A stretch of 64,000 nucleotides of DNA from Alligator mississippiensis (Eukaryota; Chordata; Crocodylia; Alligatoridae), in assembly GCF_030867095.1 (NCBI RefSeq), contig NC_081829.1, positions 45,691,036 through 45,755,035 of the forward strand, given 5' to 3'. Within the stretch, counting starts at the first letter, position 1, and each line of letters opens with the position of its first letter. The notes beneath the pieces were generated by a model. The model searched no databases and was not told the DNA's origin. It saw nothing but the letters and a program-made list of their open reading frames with translations. A program made the translations under genes and the position numbers. Shown here piece after piece: positions 22,829 to 33,747 of the stretch.

Positions 22829-23933
22829 GCTAGGGACAGACATTCAAAAAGCCTGAACCTGAATTGATTCAATCTTTGCAGGTTAGTGTAACCTGCCTAG
22901 GTTGAAGCACTTTGCAACTGTGCAGACTTCTCTCTGGACTGAGGAAATGCAGGCACATTCCTGCAGTGGCTCAGGCTAGAAGCTAGGGGTCTCTAGAGCA
23001 GCCCTCCCTTCCGTTCCACATTGCTGAGCTGAGCAGGCTGGGGGTGTAGCCAGGTCCCAGTGGGACCTCTGATAAGGGAGGGATTTAAACCCCCACCATG
23101 GCTGCACAGTCCCAGACTTTTCCCTGCTTGCTGCTCAAGGGGTAGAAGTGTTGCCAGCCCTGGGCTAGCATTCTGAGACAAAGGAGAGATATGCAATGCA
23201 TGTATCTGTTGATGAAAATGAGATTTCAATCTCGCTCTCCCTGCTTCTTCATACTGTCTGCAAAACTGGTAGGCAAGGGAGCTGGCAGAGAGCTGATAGT
23301 ACAGCCCATCAAGAAAACAAAATCCTCTCTCATTAGTTCAAGTTCTTAAACAGCTTTTTCCAAGGAAGGAAGGGAGGGACATTATCAGCTGACCTGTTGA
23401 TTAGCTCCAAAACACCCTAAGTGGATACTGTTCTGTCTGCCTGTCCCAGTGAAATTGAGGACACACACACAGACACCTCTTAGTATTAGGTAGCATACCA
23501 CATGCCTAGGGCCTATGGGGCTAGGGTCTGTGCTGTGGGAGATGAGGGAGGGGGGAATCCCTGCTTGAGCAGGAATGTGGGGGGGGGGGGGGGCAGGGGG
23601 AAGCAAGGCAGACCCTACTGTGCCTGCAATCTCTGCTGTACTTCTGGTTAGGGAGCAGAGGGGCAGGGCCAGCTCTGATCTCTGGGCTGAAAACCTTCTG
23701 GGATGCTGGGGGACTCTGGTTTAACTTCAACCAGGAAGGGGTCTGGGACAGACATTGAATAAACTGGTTTGACCCAAATCAGTTCAGTCTAATACTATAT
23801 TCAACCAGGTTTATCTTAAACCAGTTACAGTCATTTTGAAACTGATTTATGTGCATGGAACTTATGTTCTGTTACAGGTTTAAACCAGTCTCTGATCACT
23901 TAAACTGGTTTATGTGCAATGTATGTCCCTAGC
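22829..23933. mobile_element. Nonautonomous DNA-transposon-like element, 1.1 kb
   Basis: It opens with GCTAGGGACAGACATT and closes with AATGTATGTCCCTAGC, an inverted pair with few mismatches. Subterminal DNA is rich in AACCTG/AAACCAGTTT motifs on opposite strands. The left end matches the fragment at 3180-3267. The interior has a 15-base G run (23579-23593) and no transposase frame. The superfamily is not determined, because I see no unambiguous target duplication. Confidence 0.6.
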
Positions 23934-24397
23934 CTATAAGGTAATTTTTATTCTTAATTTATTTAAAAGTAACTAAGGAAAAACAGGGGTTAGATACTTG
24001 CCAACATCAACCAACCATCTAGTGGCAAAGACAGGAATAGAAACCAGGACTCCTCAACTTCAAGGCTCTATCTCTACCAGTGAACCACATGACATACCTA
24101 TATAATATTGTGTGATATTCCAAAATTATAAGGAACAAAGTCACCAAATATATAATAAAAGACCTTAGGGGGTACAACTCTGAGGATTTTAGGAAACTGA
24201 AGAGTAAATTCAAATGAAGACTTAGTAGTTCAAACAAGGCATGAATCAGGTTTCAAAGATGCTAGAAAAAAACTGAATTGATATCCAAGGAAGCTAAGGA
24301 TAAATAGCTTTTTTTATAATGTAATAAATTCTAAAGAACTGACTCACAGAACCATAAAACCCGCAATTATGAATACACTGAAAGTAATATTAGACGT

Positions 24398-24398
<1 letters not shown>
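23934..24398. other. AT-rich spacer, no gene seen
   Basis: No supportable feature. Confidence 0.5.
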
Positions 24399-24444
<46 letters not shown>

Positions 24445-24575
24445 TAGTAAGCACATTGCAATTAGGTCAGTACTATATATATATTACACATACACATATA
24501 TACATATACAACTATAAACTTTTCTTTGTGTGCTTTACACACACACACACAATTAGTAAGAACTTTGTATTAGAA
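24399..24575 (+). repeat. (CA)22 microsatellite plus CA-linked dispersed repeat
   Basis: A perfect CA tract (24399-24442) runs into CAATTAGTAAGCACATTGCA...TTAGGTCAGTACTATATAT. A second CA tract with AATTAGTAAG follows at 24537-24560. The unit equals the right arm of the inverted repeat at 15986-16215. Confidence 0.85.
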
Positions 24576-24602
24576 AACAAGAAAGGTACAAACTCTAGAC
24601 TG

Positions 24603-25519
24603 CAGTGGGGAGGGGCAAAATATGACTTGCAGACCATCCGGTCCACCAAAGGATTCCATCCAGCCCATGGTGGGTCCCTTGGCCCTACCTGGCCAGGTGT
24701 GGGGCAGCAGCCCAGGCCATGGCATACAGATGGTACTATTGCCCCTGGGTGCACAGCAGGGCTGGGGTGGGGCCTGACTATGTTTCCCGGCAGCCCCAAA
24801 AGTGACAGCTTCTTCCAGCTGCAACTGCAGCCAGACCCAACCCCACTGCCCAAGTACCCCAGCCCGTCTGCCCCACACCCCCACTAGGGCCACCCAACAG
24901 AGCAGGCTGGCAGGTGGGGTCTCCGTAGAGACAAGCGCAGGATCCAGGCTGGCAGGACATTTTCAAATGGGTGAATGGGATGGGGCTGCAAGCAGGTGGG
25001 GAGCGGCATCTGGGAGCAGGACAGGTAGTCAAGGTCGGCCTGGGCCTGGAATCATGGGGCAGTTACAGTGCTGGGCCAGGGCCCGGGTCAGAGCCATGAT
25101 CCACTTCTCGCATATTCCTGAAACTGGTGCTGATTCCACAGGCAGAGGTGTACCAGGAATGAATCATGGCCCTGCCCCAGGTTCATACCCGATATTGTCA
25201 ACACCCCTCAATACTGCCCCATGATCCCAGCCCCAGCTCTGACCCCACCCACCCATCCCACTTCCAGATGTCACTGTCTATCCACCTGCAGCCCCATCTC
25301 ATCCACTGGGCCAAGCGTTTCCTCCACGGAGACTCGGGGATTACCAGGCAGTGACAATGTGGGGCAGCCCCAGGATGGAGCCACTTAGGGAGTTTTGGTG
25401 AGCTGTTGCAGGGCAGGTTCTGACTGGTCTGATGCAGTGGAGGCGGTGCTGAACCAGTCTGCAATATCTCAGCAAAACTCCCTAAGTGGCCCTTGGACCC
25501 AAATAATTGCCCATCCCTG
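24603..25519. mobile_element. hAT-like nonautonomous element, about 0.92 kb
   Basis: The left end CAGTGGGGAGGGGCAA and the inverted right end (TTGCCCATCCCTG, 25507-25519) resemble each other and the CAGGGATGGGCAA-type ends of common hAT repeats. Flanks TCTAGACT and TTCTATAC are partly alike. The interior is GC-rich with frames on both strands but no transposase motif. The frame 24369-24887 merely starts in the CA microsatellite. Confidence 0.45.
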
Positions 25520-26890
25520 TTCTATACAGACAGGTAGCATAAATGGAATGTTTGGCTGTCATCTGTCTAAATATCACTTTTAGACAATATGCTTGTGTAG
25601 GGGGGGGGCAGGGTCATGCTGCCTGGAGCCAAGCCATCTCTGTTGTAACTGTCGTGTTCTGTCCCTTGAAACTTACTTGCCACACCTTTGTTGATGATTA
25701 GAGAGGTACCAAAACACTTTGGGAGACAAAACTCGGTTAGAGGTTCAGGAAGTCCGCTTGTCTTTGCAGGGCTCCACAATCCCCATACCCTGCCCTAGCC
25801 ACACCAAATGTTCCAGGTTTCATGTCTCTAGCCTACTAGATAGAGGGTCTGATCTTAGTCCCGTGAGTCTGCTAGTCAGGGTCTCATGCTACATTGGCTG
25901 CTTGCCCCGTTTTTCCCTGCACAGGTCCCAAGACAGCCACCTCTTGAGTCTAGTCCTGCCCTTACCTTCAGGGTCGGGATGAACTCCCCCTCCTGAAGAG
26001 GTAATCCTGTCTGCAACTCTTCTTCCTTCTAGAGTTCCAAAACAGTTCTTTTCACTCCTTGGGACTGGGTTCACTGACAAAGGGATCTCCTCCGTTATGT
26101 CACCAGCTCCTCTCAGGTAAATGCAAGGGCTAAGGCTTTCCTCCAAGCCTCGAGGTCAGATCCCCTTCTCATCCTCTATTGGTGCCTGCCTCCTTTTTTT
26201 GCACCTCAGTCTCCCTCTCCCCTTCTCTGGGCCGATCCCGGACACTCCCTGTGTGTCCCTTTAAATTCCCCTTTTTCCTCACTGTGTCCCCCGTGGCAGC
26301 ATCTGATTCACTATCCTCTGGACACAGCTGTTCTCCCTTTTCTTTCTCAGCATGGTTCTTTTCTTTTCTGCCTGCCATGCCATTTTTCTTCCCCCAGCCT
26401 CAAAGTCTGGCAGCTGGGCTTGCCATGGCAGCCTTTGATCTGCCGCAGCCCCAGCTGGTTCCTTTAATTAGTCAGGGCGTAGCATCTTTTCTCCCTCGGC
26501 TTGATGCATTTTCCTCAGCGTCCCCTGGTAAGTTTTGTTTCTGTACCTCACTGTTCCGGTGTTTAGGCCACCCTGCCACACCTTGATTTAAAGCTATTTT
26601 GAATCTATTTTCCTTCAGTTTTATGCTACCTCTTTTAACACCAGCTATGATCTTCCCTCAGACTGTTGCTTGATATTCTGATAGACTTAACTGCATATAC
26701 ATTGTAAATGAAGAGAGGTAAAGTATGTTAGAGTAAATATTAGTAAAAAATTTAGTGACAGCTTCTGAGTTTGAGTATAAAATTTATGTGCCATTGGGGA
26801 GTTAAGAGGAAATGGGACTGCAGTCCTGAATTGTTAATTTATTAAAGTTATCCCTTGCAATCCACCCAAGTCCACCACTTAAAGAGTTAT
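25520..26890 (-). other. Unclassified segment, possibly LTR-derived
   Basis: The C/T-rich 25560-26580 resembles the texture of retroelement LTRs, but no TATA/polyA pair or repeat partner was found. The frame 26179-26586 (135 aa) is Ser/Pro/Phe-rich without a domain. It adjoins the truncated end of the ERV at 26900. Confidence 0.25.
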
Positions 26891-26949
26891 TCAGCCAAAG
26901 ATATTAATTTCTGGTGAAGGAAGGGGCCGAAACCGAATTCTTGGGTTAT

Positions 26950-28180
26950 CTAATGCCTACAAAAACCTACCAATCTGTGGGGTTGTTAGTCCTCCCTTTA
27001 AGAATTCTCTGTTTTGAAGCAGCTGATGGGGGTCATGTGGTGTTTGAATGCATACTGCTTCTCAACCTATTAGATACTTGAACTTTTGTAGGGCCCAATA
27101 CACACTTAGCAATGCCTTTTCGCAAATCCCCTATTACTGTTCTGTGAGGCTAAGCCTCCGGGAAGCAAACACTAAGGGAACATCAACTCCATTTATTTCC
27201 ATCTGTTGAGTGGCTACTGCCATCAGAAGCTGGTTGGTGGCTCAACACCAGATTTCTATTTCTATGTTGGGGATCCTAGTAGTGAGAGGAGGGGCTCTTT
27301 TTAACTGGTCTTTTAGCTTTATGAATGCAGCTTGGCACTCTAGAGACCACTCCCATTTGGTTTGCTGCACTGCTTGGTGGAGCAGTTCCATAATCTCGCT
27401 GCAATCAGGTATAAACTCTCAGCTAAACCCCATAAGACCAATAAAAAATTGTAATGATTTTCAGTCAGTAGGTGGTGGCATTTGACAAATTAGTGAGAGC
27501 CGATCAGTGAAAATTTGTTTTCCCTGGCAAGTGATTGTGAGCCCCAGATACTGCACTTCTTGTTTTATTACCTGGACTTTGGTGCTGTTTACTATGAGAC
27601 CAGCATTTTGTAGCAATCCCAAAATTGCTTCAGTACAGTGGTGACATTGTTCTTGTGTGACTCCCCAGATGAGGATATCATCTACATAGTGCAGGGAGTG
27701 CTCTGATGCAGGCAACAGTACCTTTTTCAATACTTGATGGAACAACCTGGGTCTGCTGTGGTACCCCTGTGGTAGCCATGTCCAGACAAACTGCAATCCT
27801 TTCCAGGTGAATGCTGATTTCCATTGGTAATCTGGATGAACTGAAAGACTCCAAAAGCCATTACTACTATCCAGAACAAAACCATTGTGCCTGGTTGGTT
27901 AGCTGGCTAACTATTTCAGGAAATATAGCTATTAATGGTGCTATGGGGATAGAAACAGCATTTAATTTCCTGTAATTGATGGTGAGTCACCACATACCAT
28001 TTGGTTTTCTCACTGACCATCCAGGAGAATTGGCAGGAGAAACTTGGGGTTGAATAATTTTGCGCTCTCGCAAGGTTCGAATAGCCATGGAGATACTCTG
28101 TACTGCTTTCCTAGGGATTGGATATTGAAGTGATTTAGCGGGGTTTCCTCCTGGAATTCAGACTAGTTCTTTGGTTTTTT
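26950..28180 (-). pseudogene. pol: ERV pol remnant: reverse transcriptase and connection domain
   Basis: In N-to-C order on the minus strand, the RT shows a KPNGMWWLTINYRKLNAV-like block (about 28000), a degenerate LPQGY block and the catalytic YVDD (HYVDDILI, about 27685-27705). The frame 27461-27796 (111 aa) carries this palm region with QEVQYLGLTI. Downstream come WEWSLECQAAFIKLKDQL and FASRRLSLTEQ, typical of the retroviral RT-RNase H junction. Several in-frame stops (near 27890, 27400 and 27130) and frame changes leave it nonfunctional. It would have copied the viral RNA and now persists as a relic. Confidence 0.88.
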
Positions 28181-28389
28181 TAGTAATCCTGCATCTAGGT
28201 TGTCAGCAGCCCATGTGTTTTCCCATGTCTCCCAACCCATGGGAAGGACTGCGGGCTTAGGCACTTTGACGGAATGGCAGGCTAATTCCATGGGTTGCTG
28301 TGTTGGACCCTGCTTGACCCATACCAGCTGGTGGTATTCCAATAATACTAAGGGATGGGTGACACGTCCAAGCCAATTGGAACCTTTAT

Positions 28390-28800
28390 ATTTGGTGATG
28401 CAGGTTGTTAATGGACACAACCTGTATCACCCTCCAATTTTGATTAGAACCTCCCATGGCTCCTGAGAATGAGACTAAGGATTTTTCCTCCCCCTCCATA
28501 GGAGAGGTAGTCTTGCTGAAATTTAGTATGGATCTGGTATCTAATAGAAAGATTTCATCAGGCGCCCCTCCTTGCACCCAGCCCTGGATCCAGGGTCTCC
28601 CATCCTGGTTGAATTGGAATGGGAGACACTGGCTAGGACCACAGGAGGCTCAGTCTCAGTCCTGGAAGGGCACGGGTGGATTTTCAGACTCTGAAATGAG
28701 GGCAAGGATCCTAGGTGCTGGGCAAGGGGTGCCACATTTAAAGCAAGTCTCCCTGTTGGGGAAGTTTATCACGGGACATACCCCCTGAGGGCATTCCCCC
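28390..28800 (-). pseudogene. ERV nucleocapsid/protease remnant
   Basis: A partial zinc knuckle (CFKCGTPC, about 28720-28745) lies upstream on the minus strand of an aspartic-protease-like segment with LLDTRS (frame 28386-28577). The usual active-site DTG appears as DTR. Order and spacing fit gag-pro-pol. Short frames and the changed active-site glycine show decay. Confidence 0.65.
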
Positions 28801-29049
28801 TCCCCTGGTCTGCGCGGTCAGAGGCTCTTGCTGTTGTTACCTCTTCAGTCGCCCTCTCCGTGACCATGATTTTCAGTTTGTGGCTTGGAGGGGGTGCTGA
28901 CAAGTTTAGCTGATAAATCTTCCACCATGCATTCTAGTCAGCGGAGCTGTCACTTGGACTCCGCAGCCCCTTAATTCTGTTGGGCTTGGGCAGTTTGTTT
29001 TAATCATCACCAAGCTTGTAATGTTCCCTCCTGCATCTCTAACATAGTG

Positions 29050-30234
29050 ATTAATTCTGGGGGGGCCAGCTGTATCCATGCATCAAATAAACGGCGGGCA
29101 CTATTGCCTTCCCCCCCTCCCCCGCCCCCCGCCAGGAGGCAATGCCCCTTGTACTGCTAAGGGATCTTCCCATACTCGGGCCCAAGCCTGCACTTGTTCA
29201 ATTATATCCCGGGGATGTTCTTTTGGAAGCAGATGCATTTGACTTGTGACTTGGTCCATGGAGTAGATTCCAAAGAGCTTTTGGACAATATCTGTCATTC
29301 GGGCCTGCCACTCTCCAGTTCCTAGAATGGCAGGACTGATTCCTTTTGCTAGCCCAGGTAAAATTTCAGCCAAATCAGTGCTTGAGAATAGAGCAAGACA
29401 TTTTTCAGCCTTTACTAGCCATTGGGTCCAGGCATTCCATTCTAAAGGCATAGGGCCCAATTGAGCTTTCAATGCTTCTTGCTCCATGGGGCTAGGGCAA
29501 GTGGTTCTAATGTGCTGTGTCTGAGTCGTTCCTTCAGGCACAGTTATACCAGATCGAAGCAATAGCCTCTGGTCAGCAGGGGTGGGATCCGCTGTGGTGG
29601 GAGGGTTCAGGTGTACAACTCACTCAACAGTGTGCACTTCTGCTGAGTAGTCAGGGGGATTAGGAGGGATGGGTGGGGAGGCAGAAGATAGATAGACGGG
29701 GGTGGATGGTGTTACCACAGGCGGCTGCTTGCTGCTTGGAACAGTGACACTCCAGGAATCAGCTGCATTTTCCAGAGCTTCACGCTCCACCTGCATCTTA
29801 TCAATAAGAGACTTGAGAGATTCAATCTCATGCTTTGCACTTCGCAAATTGTCTGAGTCTCTTTCCTTTATCTCAAAAGCAAGCACTGAAGCACAGTTGA
29901 ATAATTGCTGTTGGACTACAACCTCTTTAAGTTGACAAATAAGAGCATCCTTTTCTTGACAAAGCTTTTCCTGTTCTTGACACTTGAGCCATAAGGCCTA
30001 AACACCCCAAGACAATGCCTGGAGGGCAGCTGCTTTACGGAAGGTCTGCTTCCATGTCTTTTCACTCAAAATTTCCTAAGCCCAATCCTGGGCAGTACTC
30101 CAAGATGGGCTTAACAGACTCTCCTGGGGCCCCTGCAGCAGACCCCCATTCTATTTAACCCAACTCTCAATAAAATCACGGAGGTCACCCTGACCCCACA
30201 CACACAGAAGAAAAGCCTCTGAACCCTCTGCCAT
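29050..30234 (-). pseudogene. gag: ERV gag remnant
   Basis: A probable start (MAEGSEAFLLCVWGQGDLR) lies at 30234, about 140 bases after the primer site. Frames 29620-29886 and 29101-29562 follow in order. The first holds a heptad-rich, coiled-coil-like stretch (SLKSLIDKMQVEREALENA) and a Pro-rich linker. The second looks capsid-like (EWNAWTQWLVKAEKCLALFS; LPGLAKGISPAILGTGEWQA) and ends in a Gly/Arg-rich tail, a common nucleic-acid-binding feature. In-frame stops separate the parts. The identification rests on position and texture, since no single gag motif is decisive. Confidence 0.7.
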
Positions 30235-30371
30235 GCTACCGGGGAAAGGTAAAAGACAGGGCACGATAGCTGAGATGGCCCAAGAGAACCTAGTACATTC
30301 GTGCGTAAGTACACAGCTACACCTTACCCTGGTAGGATCGGGATGATCAGTCCCCTCCAAATGTGTGTTGA

Positions 30372-30389
30372 ATCCTGCTGACTACACCA
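30372..30389 (-). promoter_or_regulatory. ERV primer binding site, tRNA-Ser-like
   Basis: The minus strand reads TGGTGTAGTCAGCAGGAT, three bases after the LTR end. The complement of the 3' end of vertebrate tRNA-Ser (AGA-type) is TGGCGTAGTCGGCAGGAT. The two differences are both C-to-T or G-to-A changes at CpG sites, as expected from methylation decay. Confidence 0.75.
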
Positions 30390-30392
30390 AGA

Positions 30393-31011
30393 TGTTAGAC
30401 CCCGACTCCATGCAGTGCCCAATGACTAGGGAAACGACAGTCCAATCGCTCATGGATCCTGTTACTCATTAGCCAGAGCAAGCAGGAAATAAACACCAGC
30501 ACACATTGCTTGCAACAGCTTTATTCAGAATGGAGACAGTTTCAGGTGAGCTCCCGCACAGACACACAGCCTCTGAAACCAGGGGAGCAGCCCTGAATGT
30601 TAGTTCTTTCCATGTTTATACACCTTGGTTTATAGTTATTAACATTTACCCCGCCTATGTCCCTCCTTCGGTTCCACCCATTTCTCCTCCCAACTTAAGC
30701 TCCACCTCTATTTACTGTTTGCTTCCTTAGCATGGTATTGCCTATGCATTTCATTCATTCACATGCCTGTAAGAGCACATGCATAAGACTTTGACCTCTG
30801 CTTCTTTCGGTCAACTGTGGTTTCTTGCTGGTTTTTTCTAGCTTTCTTTCTGACTTTAGCACCATCTCCAAGGCCATACTTGTGCTTCATCCCCTAATGA
30901 TAGCCGTTGGTCTGTATCCTATTTTTACACAATGCATCATACACTTTGCACCCTATCCTTTTGTTAAGAATCCACTTACTTAAGCATTAGTGAAGTTAGT
31001 TACTTTTAACA
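30393..31011 (-). repeat. ERV 5' LTR, about 619 bp
   Basis: On the minus strand it runs from TGTTAAAAGT (31011) to GTCTAACA (30393), next to the primer site. It has a TATA box (TATAAAC, plus 30614-30620) and AATAAA (plus 30520-30525). No second copy is found in the window, and the start is less certain than the end. Confidence 0.7.
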
Positions 31012-31099
31012 TATCACCTACCCTTGAGTCTAGCGGCTTTTGCTGAGAGACTGGAAAAAAAAAATATTCAGCTGCACACCCAGCACTCTCCAAAATCCA

Positions 31100-31450
31100 C
31101 ATCATTACCCTAATTGCCAGCACAGATGGCCTCACCCCCCCCCCCCCTGCTCTCTGGAGGCGGTGGCAACAGAGTACTGTCCTCTCTTCCCCCACCCTGT
31201 TCCCTGCAGATGGCAATGATGCAGGGGGGCGGGGGGAGGCTAGGCCACCAGAGCTGACCTTGCCCCCACCACCTTGCTCCTTGGAGGTAACAACAGTGGT
31301 GGCGGCATGGGGGGAGAGCAGGGTCGGAATGCCGTGGGGGGGCAAGGTCACCAGCGCTGTCCTCGGCCCACTTCTCCCCCCTTCTGTAGTTGCCATCTGC
31401 AGAGCTGATGCAGTGGCAGTTGGGGGGGCGGGGGAGGGAGAGGGCCCAAT
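31100..31450. repeat. G/C-homopolymer-rich repeat block
   Basis: Repeated blocks of the type GCAGATGGCAATGATGCAGGGGG / ...TTGCCATCTGCAGAGCTGATGCAGTGGCAG and GGGGGAGAGCAGGGT lie in mixed orientation, with C and G runs of up to 13. Both-strand frames (up to 184 aa) are artefacts of composition. Confidence 0.5.
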
Positions 31451-31596
31451 GATTTGGCCAAATTGACTTTGGAAGGTTTGGAGCCAGTTCGGAGAGATTC
31501 AGAGTTTCGGCTATAGAGTATAATGGGGAATCAATGAAATATCTATAACTTCGTTGTATTTTGGCTGATTTAGATGAAACATGTAGGACTGGTAGC

Positions 31597-32060
31597 CCCT
31601 GCTGAGGCCACAACACCTTCCAAGTTTCAAGGAGATAAGTGCAGGGGTTTCTGAGAAACTGCACCTCAAACTGCTGACAAGCAAAACTCGTGACATAGGT
31701 GACACTGTGTGTATGTTAAGGCACAGCAGGGTGAAACTGCAGGCCTGCTAGGCCCTGCTGCAGCCACAAAGCCTGCCAGCTGTCAAGGAGATAGGTGCAG
31801 TGGGGTTCTGGGGCCCCACACCTCTGCCTGCCAACAGGTAAAACTCATAACATGGGTGCTTGTGCAACTGTGTATCTCTTAAGGCATAGCGGGATGAAAA
31901 AAACTACTCTAGGCCTGGCTTCTAGGCCCTGCTGTGGCCACAAAGCCTGCCAGCTGTCAAGGAAATAGGTGCAGGGGGAGTCTGGGTTCCGGGCCCCTGC
32001 ACCTCTGGCTTCAGGCAGGCAAAACCCATGACATGGGTGGGTGACACTGCATTCAGGTGT
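31597..32060 (+). repeat. Three tandem diverged units of about 157-174 bp
   Basis: Unit starts near 31598, 31755 and 31929 share CTGCTG.GGCCACAA..CCT.CCA.., TCAAGGAGATA.GTGCAG, and (A/C)AAAAC.CATGACATGGGTG-like blocks. The frame 31845-32138 on the minus strand is a by-product. Confidence 0.8.
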
Positions 32061-32520
32061 GCCCTTCTTGGTGCTGGGACCTCTGCACAACTCGGCAGTG
32101 TGCCCCAGTGAGGTCTCCTTCTCCCCTACAGCTTCCATCTAGTCCACCACTGTAAACAGCAGCAGGTCAAAATAACTTACCTGGCTTCACACCAGTAGCA
32201 GCATCAAAGGCAGCAAAATTGAACATTCAGGCCCTTCTTTCCCCTCAAGTAGTTGCACCTAGTGCTTGTCTGCTAGGTGCGCCCTCACTGTGCGACTGTG
32301 TATGTGTGCATGTATTTGTGTTCGGGTGCACCCTGCCTGTTTCTGGGGCCTCTGCACAACACAGCAGTGTGCCCTAGTGAGGCCCCTTCCTCCCCTACAG
32401 CCTCGGTCTGGTCCACCACTGTAAATGGCAGCAGGTCAAAATAACTTACCTAGCTCAATACCAGTAGCACCAGCACCATCAAAGGTAGCCAAACTGAACT
32501 GTCATAGACCCTTTCTTTTT
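32060..32520 (+). repeat. Tandem pair, period about 270 bp
   Basis: The blocks CCTCTGCACAAC.C.GCAGTGTGCCC.AGTGAGG and GCAGGTCAAAATAACTTACC (32162-32181 and 32432-32451) occur twice, each followed by CCAGTAGCA...ATCAAAGG. They continue the array at 31597-32060. Confidence 0.8.
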
Positions 32521-32639
32521 ATAAAGGGATTGACAGCAAGAATTAAAGATGTTGTGTTGGATATATGTTCCTCATGCTGTGTGATGGCTTATCTTGTGTT
32601 TTTATGTTTATATGTTTTTTATGAAAAAAAAAATGGAAT

Positions 32640-32720
32640 AGTTAGAGAAAAGTATCTTAGGAAGCTTTCGGGTTGAAAAACCCTTTGTCAGGCTGAGGAA
32701 GTACCTGCAGTTGGTGTGTC
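32640..32720 (-). repeat. Dispersed motif (GAAAGCTT..GGTTCAAAAACCC) copy
   Basis: GAAGCTTTCGGGTTGAAAAACCCTTTGTCAGGCTGA is the inverse of GCCTGACGAAGGGTTTTTGAACCTGAAAGC at 45707-45736, so both derive from one interspersed family. Confidence 0.6.
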
Positions 32721-32821
32721 TCCTGGTCCTGGATGGAAGCAATAGTAAAGAAGCCAGAGGCTGGCCTGGCATGTAATACAGGCAAAAAAGCTGTTGGCTA
32801 TAAATGTTCAACTCGGGATCC

Positions 32822-33742
32822 TTAAAATTCTGGTTTATTAGGCAGATTGAAACATTGTAATGAAGTCAAATCATAAACCTTGGGGCTGGTCCCCACACAC
32901 ACACACACACACACACACAGTAGGGAGCTACAAGAGTCAGGTATACGTATCCCACAGGTGCTGGAGTCTGCTGTCGATGGCCAGTCAAGGCTTCTTCCAG
33001 CGTGGTGTTATCCTCCATAAGGGGGTCACCGGCTGGTCCTTCTGGCTGGACAGGTTGGGTGCTGGTCAAGTTGGAGATGAAGAGGGCGCCATTGAGGGTC
33101 ACTTTTCACTGCTTTTTATCTGCCCTTGGCAGACTTTGGTGACTCCCCAATTTTCAGGTTTGCCCAATCCTGGGGTTGTTGACTCTTGTGGGACTTCCCC
33201 CTCAGTGGCTACTGGATGGCATCTGTCAGCCCCAGGGGTCGTCCGCATGTACGTGCAGGTTTGGGAGTCCATTGATGAATTTTGAATAGGGCTCTGGGAG
33301 CGGTCGATCTGGAGATATTCAGTCCAAAACTTGGTCCCCAGCGTTGATTAACTCAGACCAGGGCTTCTAGCCCTTGAATAGTGAAGTTTAGAGAATTCCC
33401 GGTTGCTACATTGCCTCCTATTGATTTCTTCCGTTGGCTGATCTGCGGTTTTCCTAGGTGTTAATATCCACCTGCTACTGTGTCACACATTCAATCACTG
33501 ATTCACTCACTCTTTCAGGGGCCCGCTTGATACAGGGAAGTGGCAGTTTGATTCCTGCCTTTGTTAACATTGTTACAATGTATAACTTACTTCTGAAACT
33601 AAACACATTTAGTTAAAAGGTGAGGGTATAAAATATAAGCTACAAAAGTAATGCCATGGCACACAAATAGATAAAAATATCAAAATACAAGGGGAGATAC
33701 AAAATACATACATACAAACTTTAAAACACAATTCCTTATTCC
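32822..33742 (-). repeat. LTR fragment of the CA-rich LTR family
   Basis: On the minus strand there is a TATA-like box (plus 33113-33119, GATAAAAAGC), a CA-rich R region (32893-32920) and an AATAAA signal (plus 32834-32839). Blocks such as GTTGGGTGCTGGTCAAGTTGGAGA match 9740-9765, and the U3 AT-rich part (33590-33740) resembles 10240-10390. It abuts the 5'-truncated CR1 at 33748. Confidence 0.55.
32893..32920 (+). repeat. (CA)n microsatellite
   Basis: Perfect CA tract inside the LTR R region. Confidence 0.9.
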
Positions 33743-33747
33743 TTGTT

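Larger units (their letters stand above)
26900..31011 (-). mobile_element. Endogenous retrovirus, 5' LTR to RT/RNase H, 3' truncated
   Basis: Read on the minus strand: LTR (31011-30393), primer binding site (30389-30372), gag remnant (30234 to about 29050), nucleocapsid/protease remnant (about 28800-28390), reverse transcriptase (about 28180-27461) and the RT connection/RNase H start (to about 26950). Integrase, envelope and a 3' LTR are not seen, so the copy is truncated near 26.9 kb. Every gene is broken by stops or frameshifts. Confidence 0.85.

Noticed and set aside
24369..24887. 172-aa frame starting with (TH)n
   Set aside because: It starts in a CA microsatellite and runs into a hAT-like repeat. 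No domain is present.
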